From NCBI RefSeq assembly GCF_001612785.1, contig NZ_BDBC01000061.1:1-64000 (forward strand): a DNA stretch of 64,000 nucleotides. The letters are read 5' to 3'. This document shows, piece after piece, positions 1-8,253 of this stretch. The notes under the pieces are model-generated. The model searched no databases. It saw only the letters and a program-made list of their open reading frames with translations, and was not told where the DNA came from. Within the stretch, counting starts at the first letter, position 1, and each line of letters opens with the position of its first letter. Origin of the DNA: Nocardia beijingensis NBRC 16342. Lineage in GTDB: Bacteria > Actinomycetota > Actinomycetes > Mycobacteriales > Mycobacteriaceae. The position numbers and the translations under genes were made by a program.

Positions 1-528
1 TCGGATGCGTGGCTGTTCCCGCTGATCGTGGACGGCACGATCCTTCTCGCGACATTCGGAGTGCTGGTGCTGGCCAACGCTCCAGAGCGCCGGTTCTTCG
101 TCACCGTCCTGGTCATCGGCTCGGTGGTGTCGGTGGCGGGCAATTCGCTGCACGCGGTCGCGGCCGGGCGGGAGTTGCCGTGGTGGGCTTCGGCGCTGGT
201 GGCTGCGATCGCCCCGATTTCCCTGCTGGCCGACACGCACGGGTTGGCGCTGTTGATCCGTGCGGCACAACGGGATTCGGCACCCGAACCGGCTCCCGCT
301 CCGGTGGTCGAGCCTGCCGCGGAGCAGGCAACACCTGAGCCTGAGCGTGAGCCGGATCCGGTGTCGGTCCCTGAGCCCGAGCCCGAGCCTGAGCCTGAGC
401 CGTTGCCGGTGCCTGAGCCGGTGCGGGTGGCTGAGCTTCGTCCGGCGCCTGTTGCGTCGGTTCGTCCTGTTCGTTCTTCGCGACCGCAGCAAACGATGCT
501 GCCGATCGCTGTTCCTGTTGGGGGTTGA
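1..528 (+). CDS. DUF2637/Spd-like membrane protein, 5' partial
   Basis: The reading frame is open from base 1, so the N-terminus lies outside the window. Visible are hydrophobic segments (around LFPLIVDGTILLATFGVLV, then FFVTVLVIGSVVSVAG and ALVAAIAPISLLA). The LFPxIVDGTI segment is typical of DUF2637 proteins of actinomycete plasmids, which are thought to help plasmid spread. The C-terminal third (about bases 280-450) is a low-complexity Pro-Glu tail with PEPEPEP repeats, probably a cytoplasmic spacer. It heads the transfer operon; the next gene starts one base after its stop. Confidence 0.7.
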   Translation, partial: SDAWLFPLIVDGTILLATFGVLVLANAPERRFFVTVLVIGSVVSVAGNSLHAVAAGRELPWWASALVAAIAPISLLADTHGLALLIRAAQRDSAPEPAPAPVVEPAAEQATPEPEREPDPVSVPEPEPEPEPEPLPVPEPVRVAELRPAPVASVRPVRSSRPQQTMLPIAVPVGG

Positions 529-529
529 G

Positions 530-832
530 ATGACTGCTGTTGTTCCTGCTGTAGCGACGGGCGTGTCCGCGCTGGTCACCGTCTTGGCCGGGGTCGGGGT
601 GCTGGCGGATCGGCCTTCGGATACTCCGGCTCCGGTTGTCCCGGCGGCTGCGTCCTCGGTGGTGGCGACTACGACCACGAGCCCGGCTCCGGCTTCGGAT
701 CGGTGCGTGATGTTCTGCGAGGACGCCGCGCTGGGGCGGCGTGAGGTCGAGAACGCTCCGGCCTCCCCGGCCCCGGAGGGGTGCCGGTTGTTCTGTGAGT
801 TGGAGCGTGGCCGGGAAGGTGGGGGGTTCTGA
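530..832 (+). CDS. Small exported or membrane-anchored protein of the transfer operon, unknown function
   Basis: This 100-residue protein has a hydrophobic N-terminus (about residues 5-27) followed by an Ala/Pro/Thr-rich stretch. Two short Cys motifs, CVMFC and CRLFC, are spaced about 35 residues apart, which could form disulfides outside the membrane. The start ATG follows the previous stop at once and its stop overlaps the next ATG (ATGA), so it is translated as part of the operon. I do not recognise the family. The context suggests an accessory role in conjugative transfer. Confidence 0.6.
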   Translation: MTAVVPAVATGVSALVTVLAGVGVLADRPSDTPAPVVPAAASSVVATTTTSPAPASDRCVMFCEDAALGRREVENAPASPAPEGCRLFCELERGREGGGF

Positions 833-2154
833 TGAGTGTCGCGGGAACGGTGATGCTCGCCGGTGGGATGTGCACGGGCGCGTCGGCGTGGTGGTGGCTG
901 CGGTCGGTGGCCGCGCGCGGCTCGGAGATGCAACCGACCGGTGCTGTCGGTGAGGCTGTCGCGGCGGCTCCGGTGGAGCTGCGGACGGCGGTGTTGGTGA
1001 TCGCTGATCCCGAGCAGCGTCCGCGCATGTTCCTGGCGCTGAAACTGGGGTCGGTCGAGACCGGTTTCCCGGTGCTGGAGGACTGGGTGTACACCGACTA
1101 CGGCCTGCAAGTGGATCTGTTGATGTTGTCGGGGCAGACCCGCAACGACTGGTCCAAGGACGACACCCGCGACGCCCTGTGCCAGGTCCTCGGGGTGCCG
1201 GAGGTCCGGGTGGTGTTCCCGCATCCGGGCGTGGTCCGTCTCGAACTGCGGGTGTTCGACACCCTCGCCGACACCGCCGTCCTGCCGGGCTCGGTCTCCG
1301 CAGCGGGTGTGGACCTGGAAGCGGTTCCGGTCGGGGTGACCGAGGACTTCGACACCTGGCGGGTACGGGTGCTCTACGGACACACCCTCCTGGCCGGAGC
1401 GACCGGTTCCGGTAAGGGCTCGGTGCTGTGGTCGATCATCGCCGCACTCGGCCCCGCCATCAAAGCCGGGCTGGTGGACCTGTATCTGGCCGATCCGAAG
1501 GGCGGCGCGGAGTTCGGCAAGGGCGAAAACCGGTTGTTCGTACGCTTCGCCACCGACAACCCCACCATCCTCGCCATGCTCAACGAAGCTGTCGAGCTGA
1601 TGCGCGAACGTCTCGCCCGGATGCGGGCGGCGGGTCTGCGCAAGATCGTCCCGACCACGGATGAGCCGCTGATCCTGATCATCATCGACGAAGCCGCCTC
1701 CCTGTCGTCGTATGCCACGCGGGAGGAACAGCAAGAGTTTCGGCGTCTGACCGGCCTGCTGCTCTCGCAAGGTCGGGCGGCGGCGGTGTCGGTGATCGCG
1801 GCGTTGCAGGACCCGTCGAAGGAGACGATGCCCAACCGGCAACTGTTCCCCGTCCGCATCGGCCTGCGCCTGGACGAGCCCACTCAGAGCGCGATGGTTC
1901 ACGGTCAGGGTGCGCGGGATCGTGGCGCACGCTGCGACGAGATCTCCGATCAGACGCCGGGTGTCGGCTACGTCGGTGAGGACGGCAACAGCGAGTTCGT
2001 GCGGGTGCGCGCGTACTTCGTCTCCGATGACGACATCGACGCCATCGTGGACGCCTACTCGCCTGCTCCCGAGATCGCCGCTCCGGCTGAGGACTACTCC
2101 GGCTTCGATCCCGATGACCTCGGTGACGGGGAGAACGGGCCGGTGGCGGCATGA
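832..2154 (+). CDS. FtsK/SpoIIIE-type DNA translocase (Tra)
   Basis: The 440-residue protein has an N-terminal hydrophobic segment (residues 1-30), a middle region, and an FtsK/SpoIIIE motor. Walker A GATGSGKG holds Lys195, and Walker B is LIIIDEAA with Asp286. This class (TraB/TraSA) moves double-stranded plasmid DNA between mycelial cells during actinomycete conjugation, so this is the main transfer protein of the element. It has few membrane segments. The separate membrane protein at 2821-3447 may supply what a longer Tra N-terminus would provide. It is joined to both neighbours by ATGA overlaps. Confidence 0.88.
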   Translation: MSVAGTVMLAGGMCTGASAWWWLRSVAARGSEMQPTGAVGEAVAAAPVELRTAVLVIADPEQRPRMFLALKLGSVETGFPVLEDWVYTDYGLQVDLLMLSGQTRNDWSKDDTRDALCQVLGVPEVRVVFPHPGVVRLELRVFDTLADTAVLPGSVSAAGVDLEAVPVGVTEDFDTWRVRVLYGHTLLAGATGSGKGSVLWSIIAALGPAIKAGLVDLYLADPKGGAEFGKGENRLFVRFATDNPTILAMLNEAVELMRERLARMRAAGLRKIVPTTDEPLILIIIDEAASLSSYATREEQQEFRRLTGLLLSQGRAAAVSVIAALQDPSKETMPNRQLFPVRIGLRLDEPTQSAMVHGQGARDRGARCDEISDQTPGVGYVGEDGNSEFVRVRAYFVSDDDIDAIVDAYSPAPEIAAPAEDYSGFDPDDLGDGENGPVAA

Positions 2155-2423
2155 AAAGAGGATTCGTGACCGAAACCCATGTGGCCGTCTACTGCGATGT
2201 CTGCGGCGAGTGCTACGCCGAGAACTCTCCCGACGCGAAGCTCTACATCGACGCCGACGGCATCTGCGTTGTCTTCGACTCCATCGCCCAAGCTGTGGAC
2301 CACATCAACGCCCGCTCCGGGCCGTTGGGCTGGTTCTACGACGGCGACCGCGTCCTGTGCGACGCCTGCCGCGCCATCGAACGCGCTGACGCCGAGATCA
2401 ACGACCTCTACTCGAAGGACTGA
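2151..2423 (+). CDS. Small protein with CxxC pairs, unknown function
   Basis: The 90-residue product carries CDVC near the N-terminus and CDAC near the C-terminus, an arrangement that could bind one zinc ion. The ATG at 2151 overlaps the tra stop by four bases. A GTG at 2166 sits just after an AGAGGA element and is an equally good start, which would give 85 residues. Acidic and polar residues dominate between the Cys pairs. I do not recognise the family; similar small ORFs are common between tra and rep in such elements. Confidence 0.6.
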   Translation: MKRGFVTETHVAVYCDVCGECYAENSPDAKLYIDADGICVVFDSIAQAVDHINARSGPLGWFYDGDRVLCDACRAIERADAEINDLYSKD

Positions 2424-2426
2424 ATC

Positions 2427-2642
2427 ATGAGGCGCATCAACAACACCCGCATGACCGTTGCCGCTGATGCCCCGTACCGGGACAACGTGATCGACCTGGC
2501 GGCTCGTCGTCGTGGACTGCTGGAACGGCGCGGCGCAGACCCGGTCGAGGTCGCCGTTCACCTGTGCGCCACGACGGGCGAGATGCCCTCGTGGGAGTCG
2601 TGGGGGCCGGACTCCGACGATGACGGCGGGTGGGCGGCATGA
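2427..2642 (+). CDS. Small hypothetical protein of the element
   Basis: This 71-residue protein starts just after the previous stop and its last bases overlap the next ATG (ATGA). It has a basic N-terminal half (VIDLAARRRGLLERRG) and a very acidic C-terminus (DSDDDGG). No known domain is recognisable. Its evidence as a gene is the tight coupling on both sides and typical codon use. Confidence 0.5.
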   Translation: MRRINNTRMTVAADAPYRDNVIDLAARRRGLLERRGADPVEVAVHLCATTGEMPSWESWGPDSDDDGGWAA

Positions 2643-2824
2643 CCGGCACCGAGCCCACCACTGTTGGACGGGTGCCGAACCCGATCGTCACGGCCGCGGC
2701 CGAACAGGTGGCGAAGTCCAAGCGGCGCCGCACCACTAGCAAGGCCCGGGAGCTGCCGCGGTGGGAGTGCCGCGACCAACTGGCCCTGTTCGATCCCTCT
2801 ACTACCTCGGAGTCCGACAGATGA
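2639..2824 (+). CDS. Small basic hypothetical protein of the element
   Basis: The 61-residue product contains a Lys/Arg-rich centre (KSKRRRTTSKARE) compatible with nucleic-acid contact. Its ATG overlaps the upstream stop and its TGA overlaps the downstream ATG, both by four bases, which is strong evidence for translational coupling. The family is not recognised. Confidence 0.5.
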   Translation: MTGTEPTTVGRVPNPIVTAAAEQVAKSKRRRTTSKARELPRWECRDQLALFDPSTTSESDR

Positions 2825-3447
2825 CCACCAAAACCGTGCACATCCGCAAGGACACCCCCCTGGACGCGTCCGACCGGTTCGCGCTGGCGCTGCTGAACCT
2901 GCTGTGGGCAGCGCTGATCGGCCTGTGGTGGCTGGTGCTATTCCCGATGATCTCCATCCCCCTCGCCCTGGTCGTCACCGTGTGGGTGCTGGTGGGGTGG
3001 CCGGTGGGTCTGGCGGCTGCTGGGGTGTCCGTCGCCGGACTGCTGCTGTGGCAGCGTGCCCGCCCGGAGATGTTCGACCGCTGGGTCACCGCGCGGGCTC
3101 GTTCCCGGTTCCTGATCTGGCACCGCTACCGGCGGCGCTGGGTCAAGCTGATGCGGGCCTGCCACTTGAGCATCGACCGCGGTGACCGCACGTTCATCCC
3201 GCGCCTGCTCGGAGTCCAGATCGGCCCGGCGACGGATCGGGTTCGGGTGCGGATGCTCGATGGCCACTGCCCGGCGGACTTCGAAAACCGGGTCACCCAC
3301 CTGGCGCACGCCTTCGGCGCACTGGACTGCCGCGCCACCATCATCGGTCCCGGCACCGTCGAGTTGGCGTTCCGCCGCTCGGACTCTCTCGCGGAGACGG
3401 TGATCCTGCCGCGGGTGGATCACTGGATCAGGCCGAAGGCGGCGTAG
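2821..3447 (+). CDS. Membrane protein of the transfer operon
   Basis: The 208-residue protein has two long hydrophobic stretches (about residues 22-48 and 50-80), then a basic cytoplasmic region and a C-terminal globular part (LGVQIGPATDRVRVRML). This resembles the membrane-plus-linker part that precedes the motor in longer Tra/FtsK proteins. It may therefore act with the short Tra at 832-2154; that is inference. The ATG is coupled to the previous stop, and the rep gene starts immediately after its own stop. Confidence 0.65.
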   Translation: MTTKTVHIRKDTPLDASDRFALALLNLLWAALIGLWWLVLFPMISIPLALVVTVWVLVGWPVGLAAAGVSVAGLLLWQRARPEMFDRWVTARARSRFLIWHRYRRRWVKLMRACHLSIDRGDRTFIPRLLGVQIGPATDRVRVRMLDGHCPADFENRVTHLAHAFGALDCRATIIGPGTVELAFRRSDSLAETVILPRVDHWIRPKAA

Positions 3448-5145
3448 ATGGAACCTGACACCACTGACACTGACTCGGTGGTCCCGATCCGGCAGACCGC
3501 GGCCGAGCGCCGTAGCCTGCCGGATTTCCGGGATGTCGCGCACGCGCTGGCTGATGAGCAGCACGTCTGCCGTCGCCCGGTGCCGATGCGCGCCGAAGAC
3601 CCGAGAACCCTGCGGGTGGATTACGTCGGCGCCCCGTGCAAGTCCACCATCGAATCCGTCTGCCCGGCATGCGCGGCCAAGGCCCGGTATCTGCGGATGA
3701 CGCAATGCCACGAGGGCTGGCACATGACCGCCGAACCCGAGATCGACAAGCGTGCACCCACCCAGCAGCAGAAAGACCTGATCGCGACACGTTCGGATCT
3801 GTTCGCCGCTTACCAGGCCGCGAAGGAGGAAGACGACCGGCAGCGGATGGACGACGCCGCCGAAGACGTGGCCGGTATCGACAAGCAACTCCGCGAATCA
3901 GGTTCCCGCGGCCGGTTGCCGGACCTGGATTCCACGCGCAAGGATCGCCGCCAGCGTTCCACTCGGCGCCGCCAGGATGTACCGGACCTGCCTCGGCACA
4001 AGGTCGCCAAGACCACCATCGGCCGCGAGTACGCGGGCAAGTACCGGCCCTCCACGTTCGTGACGCTGACCCTGCCGTCCTACGGGCTGGTGCACAAAGA
4101 CGGCGCGATCAACTCCAAGGGCGAGGTCTGCGGCGACGGTTCCCCGCGGGACCCGGACTCCTACGACTACACCCGCGCGGCGCGCGACATCGTGCATTTC
4201 GCGGCGCTGGTGGATCGCTGGATTCAGAACTTGCGGCGTGCGGTCGGCTGGGATGTGCAGTACTTCGCGACGGTGGAGCCTCAGCGTCGGGGCGCCCCGC
4301 ATCTGCATTTGGCGATTCGGGGTTCGATCCCGCACGCGGTGTTCCGGGCGGTGACTGCGGCGACCTATCACCAGGTGTGGTGGCCCCGGTTCGACCCGGA
4401 GAACGAGGTGTACTCCGGCGACACCATGCCGGTGTGGGATCACGCGGCCGGCACTTTCACCGACCCCTACACCGGGCAGCCGTTGACCGGCTGGGACGAC
4501 GCGCTGGACATCATCGATTCCACCGATGACCTGCAACCGGCGCACGTGATCCGCTTCGGGGTCCAGGTCGATTCCAAGGGCATCCTCGGCGGCACACCGC
4601 AAGCAGACGAAAAGGTCCGCTACCTGACGAAGTACCTCACCAAGTCGGTCGCGGAAATCCTCGAACCTCAGTCCCGGCGGGCGGCCGAGCACTACGACCG
4701 GCTCCACGCCGAACTCACCCACACTCCGTGCTCGCCGCGGTGTGCGGTGTGGCTGCGGTACGGCATCGTCCCCAAGGGCGCCACCGCCAAGACGCAGCCG
4801 GGCCGCTGCAAGGGCAAGGCGCATCGCCGCGACACGTTGGGGTTGCCGGGTCGGCGGGTGCTGGTGTCGCGTCGCTGGTCGAACAAGACCCTCCCCGACC
4901 ACAAGCACGATCGCGCGGAATTCGTTCGGCAAACCCTCGCCGCGGTCGGCATCGTGAAACCCGATCGCTCGCATCTGATCATCACGCCCGTGGAACCGGG
5001 CGACAAGAACGTCCCGCCGCGCGATCACCTGATCATGGCGGCGGTCTCCCAGCGCATCACCTGGCGCGCGGAGTACACCAGAGCGCTACTCGCAGCTAGT
5101 CCGCCAGGGGCACAACAAAGTTCGGCAATCATGCAAGCAGCCTGA
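3448..5145 (+). CDS. repSA: RepSA-type rolling-circle replication initiator
   Basis: The 565-residue protein matches the replication initiators of actinomycete integrative elements. It has an N-terminal Cys-rich zinc-binding region (CPACAAK), a basic linker, then a Rep core with the metal-binding HUH motif PHLHLA and KYLTKYLTK. A second CSPRC cluster lies near residue 430. It nicks the element's double-strand origin to start rolling-circle replication after excision. The ATG abuts the preceding TAG with no gap. The origin itself was not located. The gene directly precedes xis and int, as in pSAM2. Confidence 0.85.
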   Translation: MEPDTTDTDSVVPIRQTAAERRSLPDFRDVAHALADEQHVCRRPVPMRAEDPRTLRVDYVGAPCKSTIESVCPACAAKARYLRMTQCHEGWHMTAEPEIDKRAPTQQQKDLIATRSDLFAAYQAAKEEDDRQRMDDAAEDVAGIDKQLRESGSRGRLPDLDSTRKDRRQRSTRRRQDVPDLPRHKVAKTTIGREYAGKYRPSTFVTLTLPSYGLVHKDGAINSKGEVCGDGSPRDPDSYDYTRAARDIVHFAALVDRWIQNLRRAVGWDVQYFATVEPQRRGAPHLHLAIRGSIPHAVFRAVTAATYHQVWWPRFDPENEVYSGDTMPVWDHAAGTFTDPYTGQPLTGWDDALDIIDSTDDLQPAHVIRFGVQVDSKGILGGTPQADEKVRYLTKYLTKSVAEILEPQSRRAAEHYDRLHAELTHTPCSPRCAVWLRYGIVPKGATAKTQPGRCKGKAHRRDTLGLPGRRVLVSRRWSNKTLPDHKHDRAEFVRQTLAAVGIVKPDRSHLIITPVEPGDKNVPPRDHLIMAAVSQRITWRAEYTRALLAASPPGAQQSSAIMQAA

Positions 5146-5155
5146 GGAGGGGTTG

Positions 5156-5374
5156 ATGGATACACGGCTGGTTGACGGCAAATGGTATTCGACGGCGGAG
5201 TTGGCGTTGCTGCTCGGCATCGATCCGTCGAGTCTGCGGCGGTGGCGTACCGCGAATCCTCCGTGCGGCCCTGCGTTCGTGCGGGTCTCTCCGCGGGTGG
5301 TGAAGTACGCGGCGGAGGATATCGAGGTGTGGTTGCGGGGTCGGCGTACTGATCCATCCCAGGCGGCGGCGTAA
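5156..5374 (+). CDS. xis: Excisionase-like MerR/AlpA-type helix-turn-helix protein
   Basis: The 72-residue protein has a winged helix-turn-helix of the excisionase type: W-YSTAELALLLGIDPSSLRRWR followed by a wing and DIEVWLRGR. Such proteins bend att DNA and steer the integrase towards excision. The ATG at 5156 is preceded by GGAGG at 5145-5149; a TTG three bases earlier is possible. The stop TAA overlaps the integrase ATG by one base, so Xis and Int are made together. Confidence 0.85.
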   Translation: MDTRLVDGKWYSTAELALLLGIDPSSLRRWRTANPPCGPAFVRVSPRVVKYAAEDIEVWLRGRRTDPSQAAA

Positions 5375-6585
5375 TGGCTGAACGAGCGAATATCCCTGTC
5401 GGCGTGCGGCTGTCGTCCGACATCGAAGAGCGGCCGGACTATGGTCGGCGTCCGTTCAAGGCACGAGTCCGCTGGACTGATCCGGTGACGAAGAAGCGCC
5501 CCTCGGTCTCGGAGCCGTTCGAGACTCGGGAAGAGGCTGAGGCGTGGATTGCCCGTCTGGAGCGGAAGGCAGCCCAGGGGATCGACCCGAAGACGGCCAC
5601 AATGCGCCTGGCGGACTACGGCGAGGCGAACATGGAGTTGGCGTTGCGGGGTCTGGAGAAGAAGACGACCGACCCGTACATGGCTGGCTGGCGCAAGCGT
5701 GTGGCTCCGACGTTGGGGCATCTCCCGGTGGCCATGCTGACCAATGGTGCGGTGGATCGCGCGGTGGTCGGCTGGATCAACGACGGCGCCGGTAAGTCGA
5801 CAGTGAAGAACAGCCTGGCCGTGCTGGTGCGGGTGATGGAACAGGCTGTGCGGGACGAGATTCGGGAGACGAACCCGGCGCGGGTGCGTGGCTGGCAGAA
5901 GCTCTATCAGCAGATCGAGGACGAACTCGATGATCCGCGGTCGCTGGCGTTGCCCAATTGGTCGGCGCTGGTGACGCTGGCTGATGCCCTGGTGGCTCGT
6001 TCGGCGGATCGGTATCAGGGCTGGGGCGATGTGGTGATCTTCGCTGCCTGCACAGCATCCCGCATCGGCGAGGTCTCCGGCTGCCGCGTCGGCGACATCG
6101 ACACCGATACCTGGACCTGGCGGGTGCGGCGGCAGACCACACCGGGACCGGGCGGCATGGAGGACAAGGGCACCAAGGGCAATCGGGTGCGCTTCGTCCC
6201 GCTGATCGAAGAAGTTCGGCAACTCGTGACCCAGCGCATCGTGATCGTCGGCGCCGAAAACCCCGATGCCCGGCTGTTCCGCGGCCCGCGCGGAGGACGG
6301 ATCGCTACCGGCGTGCTCCGGGATGCCACCCATTGGGATGAGGTCGTGACCAACCTCGGCTACGAGCATCTGCGTCGGCACGATCTGCGGCACACCGGAC
6401 TGACGTGGATGGCCGATGCCGGGGTGAGCTTGCACGTGCTCCAGAAGATCGCCGGACATGCCGACAGCCGGACCACGGAGCGGTACCTCCACCCGGACCG
6501 CCGGGAGATCACCGGGGCCGGTGACAAGCTCTCCGAGCACCTGCGGTCCCGTTCTGGTCCCGCTCTGCGGGTGGTCGGCGAATGA
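5374..6585 (+). CDS. int: Tyrosine site-specific integrase
   Basis: The 403-residue protein has an N-terminal SAM-like DNA-binding region and a C-terminal catalytic domain with all key residues: Arg230 (SRIGE), His336 and Arg339 (HDLRH), His362 (GHADS) and the nucleophile Tyr371 (ERYLH). It catalyses integration and excision at the tRNA-Pro att site 43 bases beyond its stop. It overlaps xis by one base. The intact motifs suggest that the element could still be mobile. Confidence 0.93.
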   Translation: MAERANIPVGVRLSSDIEERPDYGRRPFKARVRWTDPVTKKRPSVSEPFETREEAEAWIARLERKAAQGIDPKTATMRLADYGEANMELALRGLEKKTTDPYMAGWRKRVAPTLGHLPVAMLTNGAVDRAVVGWINDGAGKSTVKNSLAVLVRVMEQAVRDEIRETNPARVRGWQKLYQQIEDELDDPRSLALPNWSALVTLADALVARSADRYQGWGDVVIFAACTASRIGEVSGCRVGDIDTDTWTWRVRRQTTPGPGGMEDKGTKGNRVRFVPLIEEVRQLVTQRIVIVGAENPDARLFRGPRGGRIATGVLRDATHWDEVVTNLGYEHLRRHDLRHTGLTWMADAGVSLHVLQKIAGHADSRTTERYLHPDRREITGAGDKLSEHLRSRSGPALRVVGE

Positions 6586-6586
6586 A

Positions 6587-6620
6587 GAAAGCCCCTCCGA
6601 CGCTGGTCAGAGGGGCTTTC
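6587..6620. terminator. Bidirectional intrinsic terminator between int and tRNA-Pro
   Basis: A perfect 11-bp stem (GAAAGCCCCTC at 6587-6597 with GAGGGGCTTTC at 6610-6620) has a 12-nt loop. The AAAG/CTTT flanks make it T-rich on both strands. It sits two bases after the int stop and eight bases beyond the convergent tRNA gene, so it can end both transcripts. Confidence 0.8.
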
Positions 6621-6627
6621 TCGTCTG

Positions 6628-6672
6628 TCGGGCTGACAGGATTTGAACCTGCGACCACTTGACCCCCAGTCA
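6628..6672. other. Predicted att site in the 3' half of tRNA-Pro
   Basis: Integrases of this class recombine in the anticodon-to-3'-end part of the tRNA gene, and this is the part nearest int. The exact core cannot be defined because the second att copy is outside the window. Confidence 0.55.
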
Positions 6673-6701
6673 AGTGCGCTACCAAACTGCGCCACAGCCC
6701 G
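6628..6701 (-). tRNA. tRNA-Pro (GGG)
   Basis: Reading the minus strand from 6701, a full cloverleaf folds. The acceptor is CGGGCTG/CAGCCCG, the D-stem GCGC/GCGC, the anticodon stem CTTGA/TCAAG with loop CTGGGGG (anticodon GGG), and the T-arm GCAGG-TTCAAAT-CCTGT. The discriminator is A. CCA is not encoded. Its 3' half faces the integrase gene, as expected for an integration target restored by the element's att sequence. Confidence 0.95.
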
Positions 6702-6792
6702 TTGCGTCCGCTGTGCGGGCGCTCGAAGAGATTACCGCACGAGGCTGGAGGGGTGCTAATCGCCTGGTCAGGGCGGGGTTGGGTTGGGGTGG

Positions 6793-7596
6793 TCAGCGGT
6801 AGTCGTCGACGTGGTCTACCGCCCATTGGGCGAATGTGCGGGCGGGGGTGCCGGTGATCGGTTCGGAAGTGGGGCCGACCGGGCTCGGTTCGGAGCCGGC
6901 TTTCGCCCACATGTCGAGGACGGGGCGGTAGTAGACGTCGGCCGCTTCCTCGTAGCTCAGTTCGATCAGTTCGACCGGCTCGCCGAGGGCGGCGGCGATG
7001 GCGGCGACCTGCTGGTGGTGGGACAGGGATTCGGGGCCGGTGAGGGGGTAGGTCTTGCCCGCGTGGGATGGGTCGTCGAGCGCGGCGATGGCCGCGTCGG
7101 CGATATCGGCTTCGTGGATGGGGGTCAGGTGCAGGTCGGGGAAGGGGACGCGGACGACGCGCTCGGCTTTGATGCTGGGAAACCAGGTGCGGGCGTTGGC
7201 GGCGAACGCGCCGGGTCGCAGGACGGTCAGCGGCAGACCGGAGGCGCGCAGCGGATTCTCCACCGCGAGATGCCTTGCGCCGATGGGGTTCTGGTCGTTT
7301 TCCGCCGCTATGGAGGACAGCAGCACGACGTGGGCGACCCCCGCGGCCTTGGCGGCGTCGATGAAGTTGCCGATGCCTTCGGCGGCGGCGTAGCAGAAGA
7401 CCTTGTCCACACCCGTGAGGGCGGCGGTGACCGACTCCGGGTCGGTCAGGTCGAGTCCGACGAGTTCGACATCGTCCGGCACGCTGGTCTCGGCGGGACG
7501 AGAGCTGGCCGCCCGCACCGGTTTTGCGGCCGCGCGCAGTTGGTCGACGACGGTGCGGCCGACGATGCCGCGAACGCCGGTGACGAGGTAGGTCAT
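6793..7596 (-). CDS. NmrA-like NAD(P)-binding protein (atypical SDR)
   Basis: The 267-residue protein begins MTYLVTGVRGIVGRTVV, a Rossmann motif GxxGxxG typical of NmrA/QOR2-type atypical SDRs. These proteins sense NAD(P)H or reduce quinones and small substrates in the cytoplasm. The stop lies at 6793. The start at 7596 is chosen because the Rossmann strand begins there and GAAGGAG lies just upstream; a longer frame would fuse unrelated sequence. It overlaps the tetR gene by four bases (ATGA) and is probably controlled by it. The substrate is unknown. Confidence 0.82.
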   Translation of the reverse strand: MTYLVTGVRGIVGRTVVDQLRAAAKPVRAASSRPAETSVPDDVELVGLDLTDPESVTAALTGVDKVFCYAAAEGIGNFIDAAKAAGVAHVVLLSSIAAENDQNPIGARHLAVENPLRASGLPLTVLRPGAFAANARTWFPSIKAERVVRVPFPDLHLTPIHEADIADAAIAALDDPSHAGKTYPLTGPESLSHHQQVAAIAAALGEPVELIELSYEEAADVYYRPVLDMWAKAGSEPSPVGPTSEPITGTPARTFAQWAVDHVDDYR

Positions 7597-8213
7597 GCAG
7601 TTTCTCCTTCGGAACGGGAATCGGTGAGATGGGCGAGAATGCGGCGCAATTGCTCGCCGTAGCGCTGCTCGAACTCGGCGGTCTGAGCCTCGACCCCGAA
7701 CAGTTCGCGCACCTGGACCGGGAGCAGCAGCGGGGCGATGACCATCCCCATTACGGCGAGCTGGAACGCGGCCGGGTCGAGGTCGGCGGCGACTTCGCCG
7801 CGCTCTTGACGGCGCCTGGTCACGGCGATGTCGGTCCCCGAGATCGGGTGGGCACCGCTCGGCGCGGCGTCGGACAATCCCCGCCACATGAGCAGGCGGA
7901 CGCCGCGCGGGTCGCGCAGCCCGTCGCGCAGATAGTTCGTGGCCACCTCCGTCAACGGCAGCTCCGGATCGCTCAGTGCGGCCTCACGCTCCAGCCAGTT
8001 CGCCTGAAGCGCCCGGTAGAGGCCTTCCTTGCCGCCGAAGTAGTAGGTGATCAGCTGCTTGTTGACACCGGCGCGCTCGGCGATGGCGCCCACCCGGGCA
8101 CCGGCGTAACCCTTGGCGGCGAACTCATCCAAGGCGGCCTCGAGCAGGCAGCGTTTGGTGCGTTCGGCGTCGCGGACGCGGTGCGCGGGATCGGGAGTGC
8201 GGTGGGTCGCCAC
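7593..8213 (-). CDS. TetR family regulator
   Basis: The 206-residue protein has an N-terminal TetR helix-turn-helix (AIAERAGVNKQLITYYFGGKEGLY, about residues 42-65) and an all-helical C-terminal ligand domain. It is the first gene of a two-gene unit with the NmrA-like gene, overlapping it by four bases. A palindromic AT-rich site 25 bases upstream suggests autoregulation. Confidence 0.88.
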   Translation of the reverse strand: MATHRTPDPAHRVRDAERTKRCLLEAALDEFAAKGYAGARVGAIAERAGVNKQLITYYFGGKEGLYRALQANWLEREAALSDPELPLTEVATNYLRDGLRDPRGVRLLMWRGLSDAAPSGAHPISGTDIAVTRRRQERGEVAADLDPAAFQLAVMGMVIAPLLLPVQVRELFGVEAQTAEFEQRYGEQLRRILAHLTDSRSEGETA

Positions 8214-8237
8214 GCGCCCAGACTATGCCGTTATTTT

Positions 8238-8253
8238 ACAAATGGCTAATTGT
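8238..8253. promoter_or_regulatory. Candidate operator of the TetR-NmrA unit
   Basis: ACAAATGGCTAATTGT is an imperfect palindrome (ACAAnTnGC and its mirror) in an AT-rich patch directly upstream of the tetR start at 8213. The position and symmetry fit a TetR dimer site. Binding is inferred. Confidence 0.45.

Larger units (their letters stand above)
1..6701 (+). mobile_element. pSAM2-like integrative and conjugative element (AICE), right portion
   Basis: The order of Spd-like membrane protein, FtsK/Tra translocase, small coupled ORFs, RepSA initiator, excisionase and integrase, all on one strand and ending at the 3' end of a tRNA gene, is the classic layout of an actinomycete integrative and conjugative element. 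Such elements transfer double-stranded DNA with one FtsK-like pump and replicate by rolling circle after excision. pSAM2 also uses a tRNA-Pro gene. The left end lies before the window, so the element's size and its other att copy cannot be seen. The right boundary is placed in the tRNA by inference. Confidence 0.85.

Noticed and set aside
360..420. Repeated GAGCCC/GAGCCT units as a DNA repeat or CRISPR-like array
   Set aside because: They are in frame and encode a Pro-Glu tail of the DUF2637-like protein; there are no spacers.
6015..6540. Long minus-strand open frames opposite the integrase gene
   Set aside because: They are typical mirror frames of GC-rich coding DNA, without a ribosome site or domain, and lie wholly over a clear integrase.
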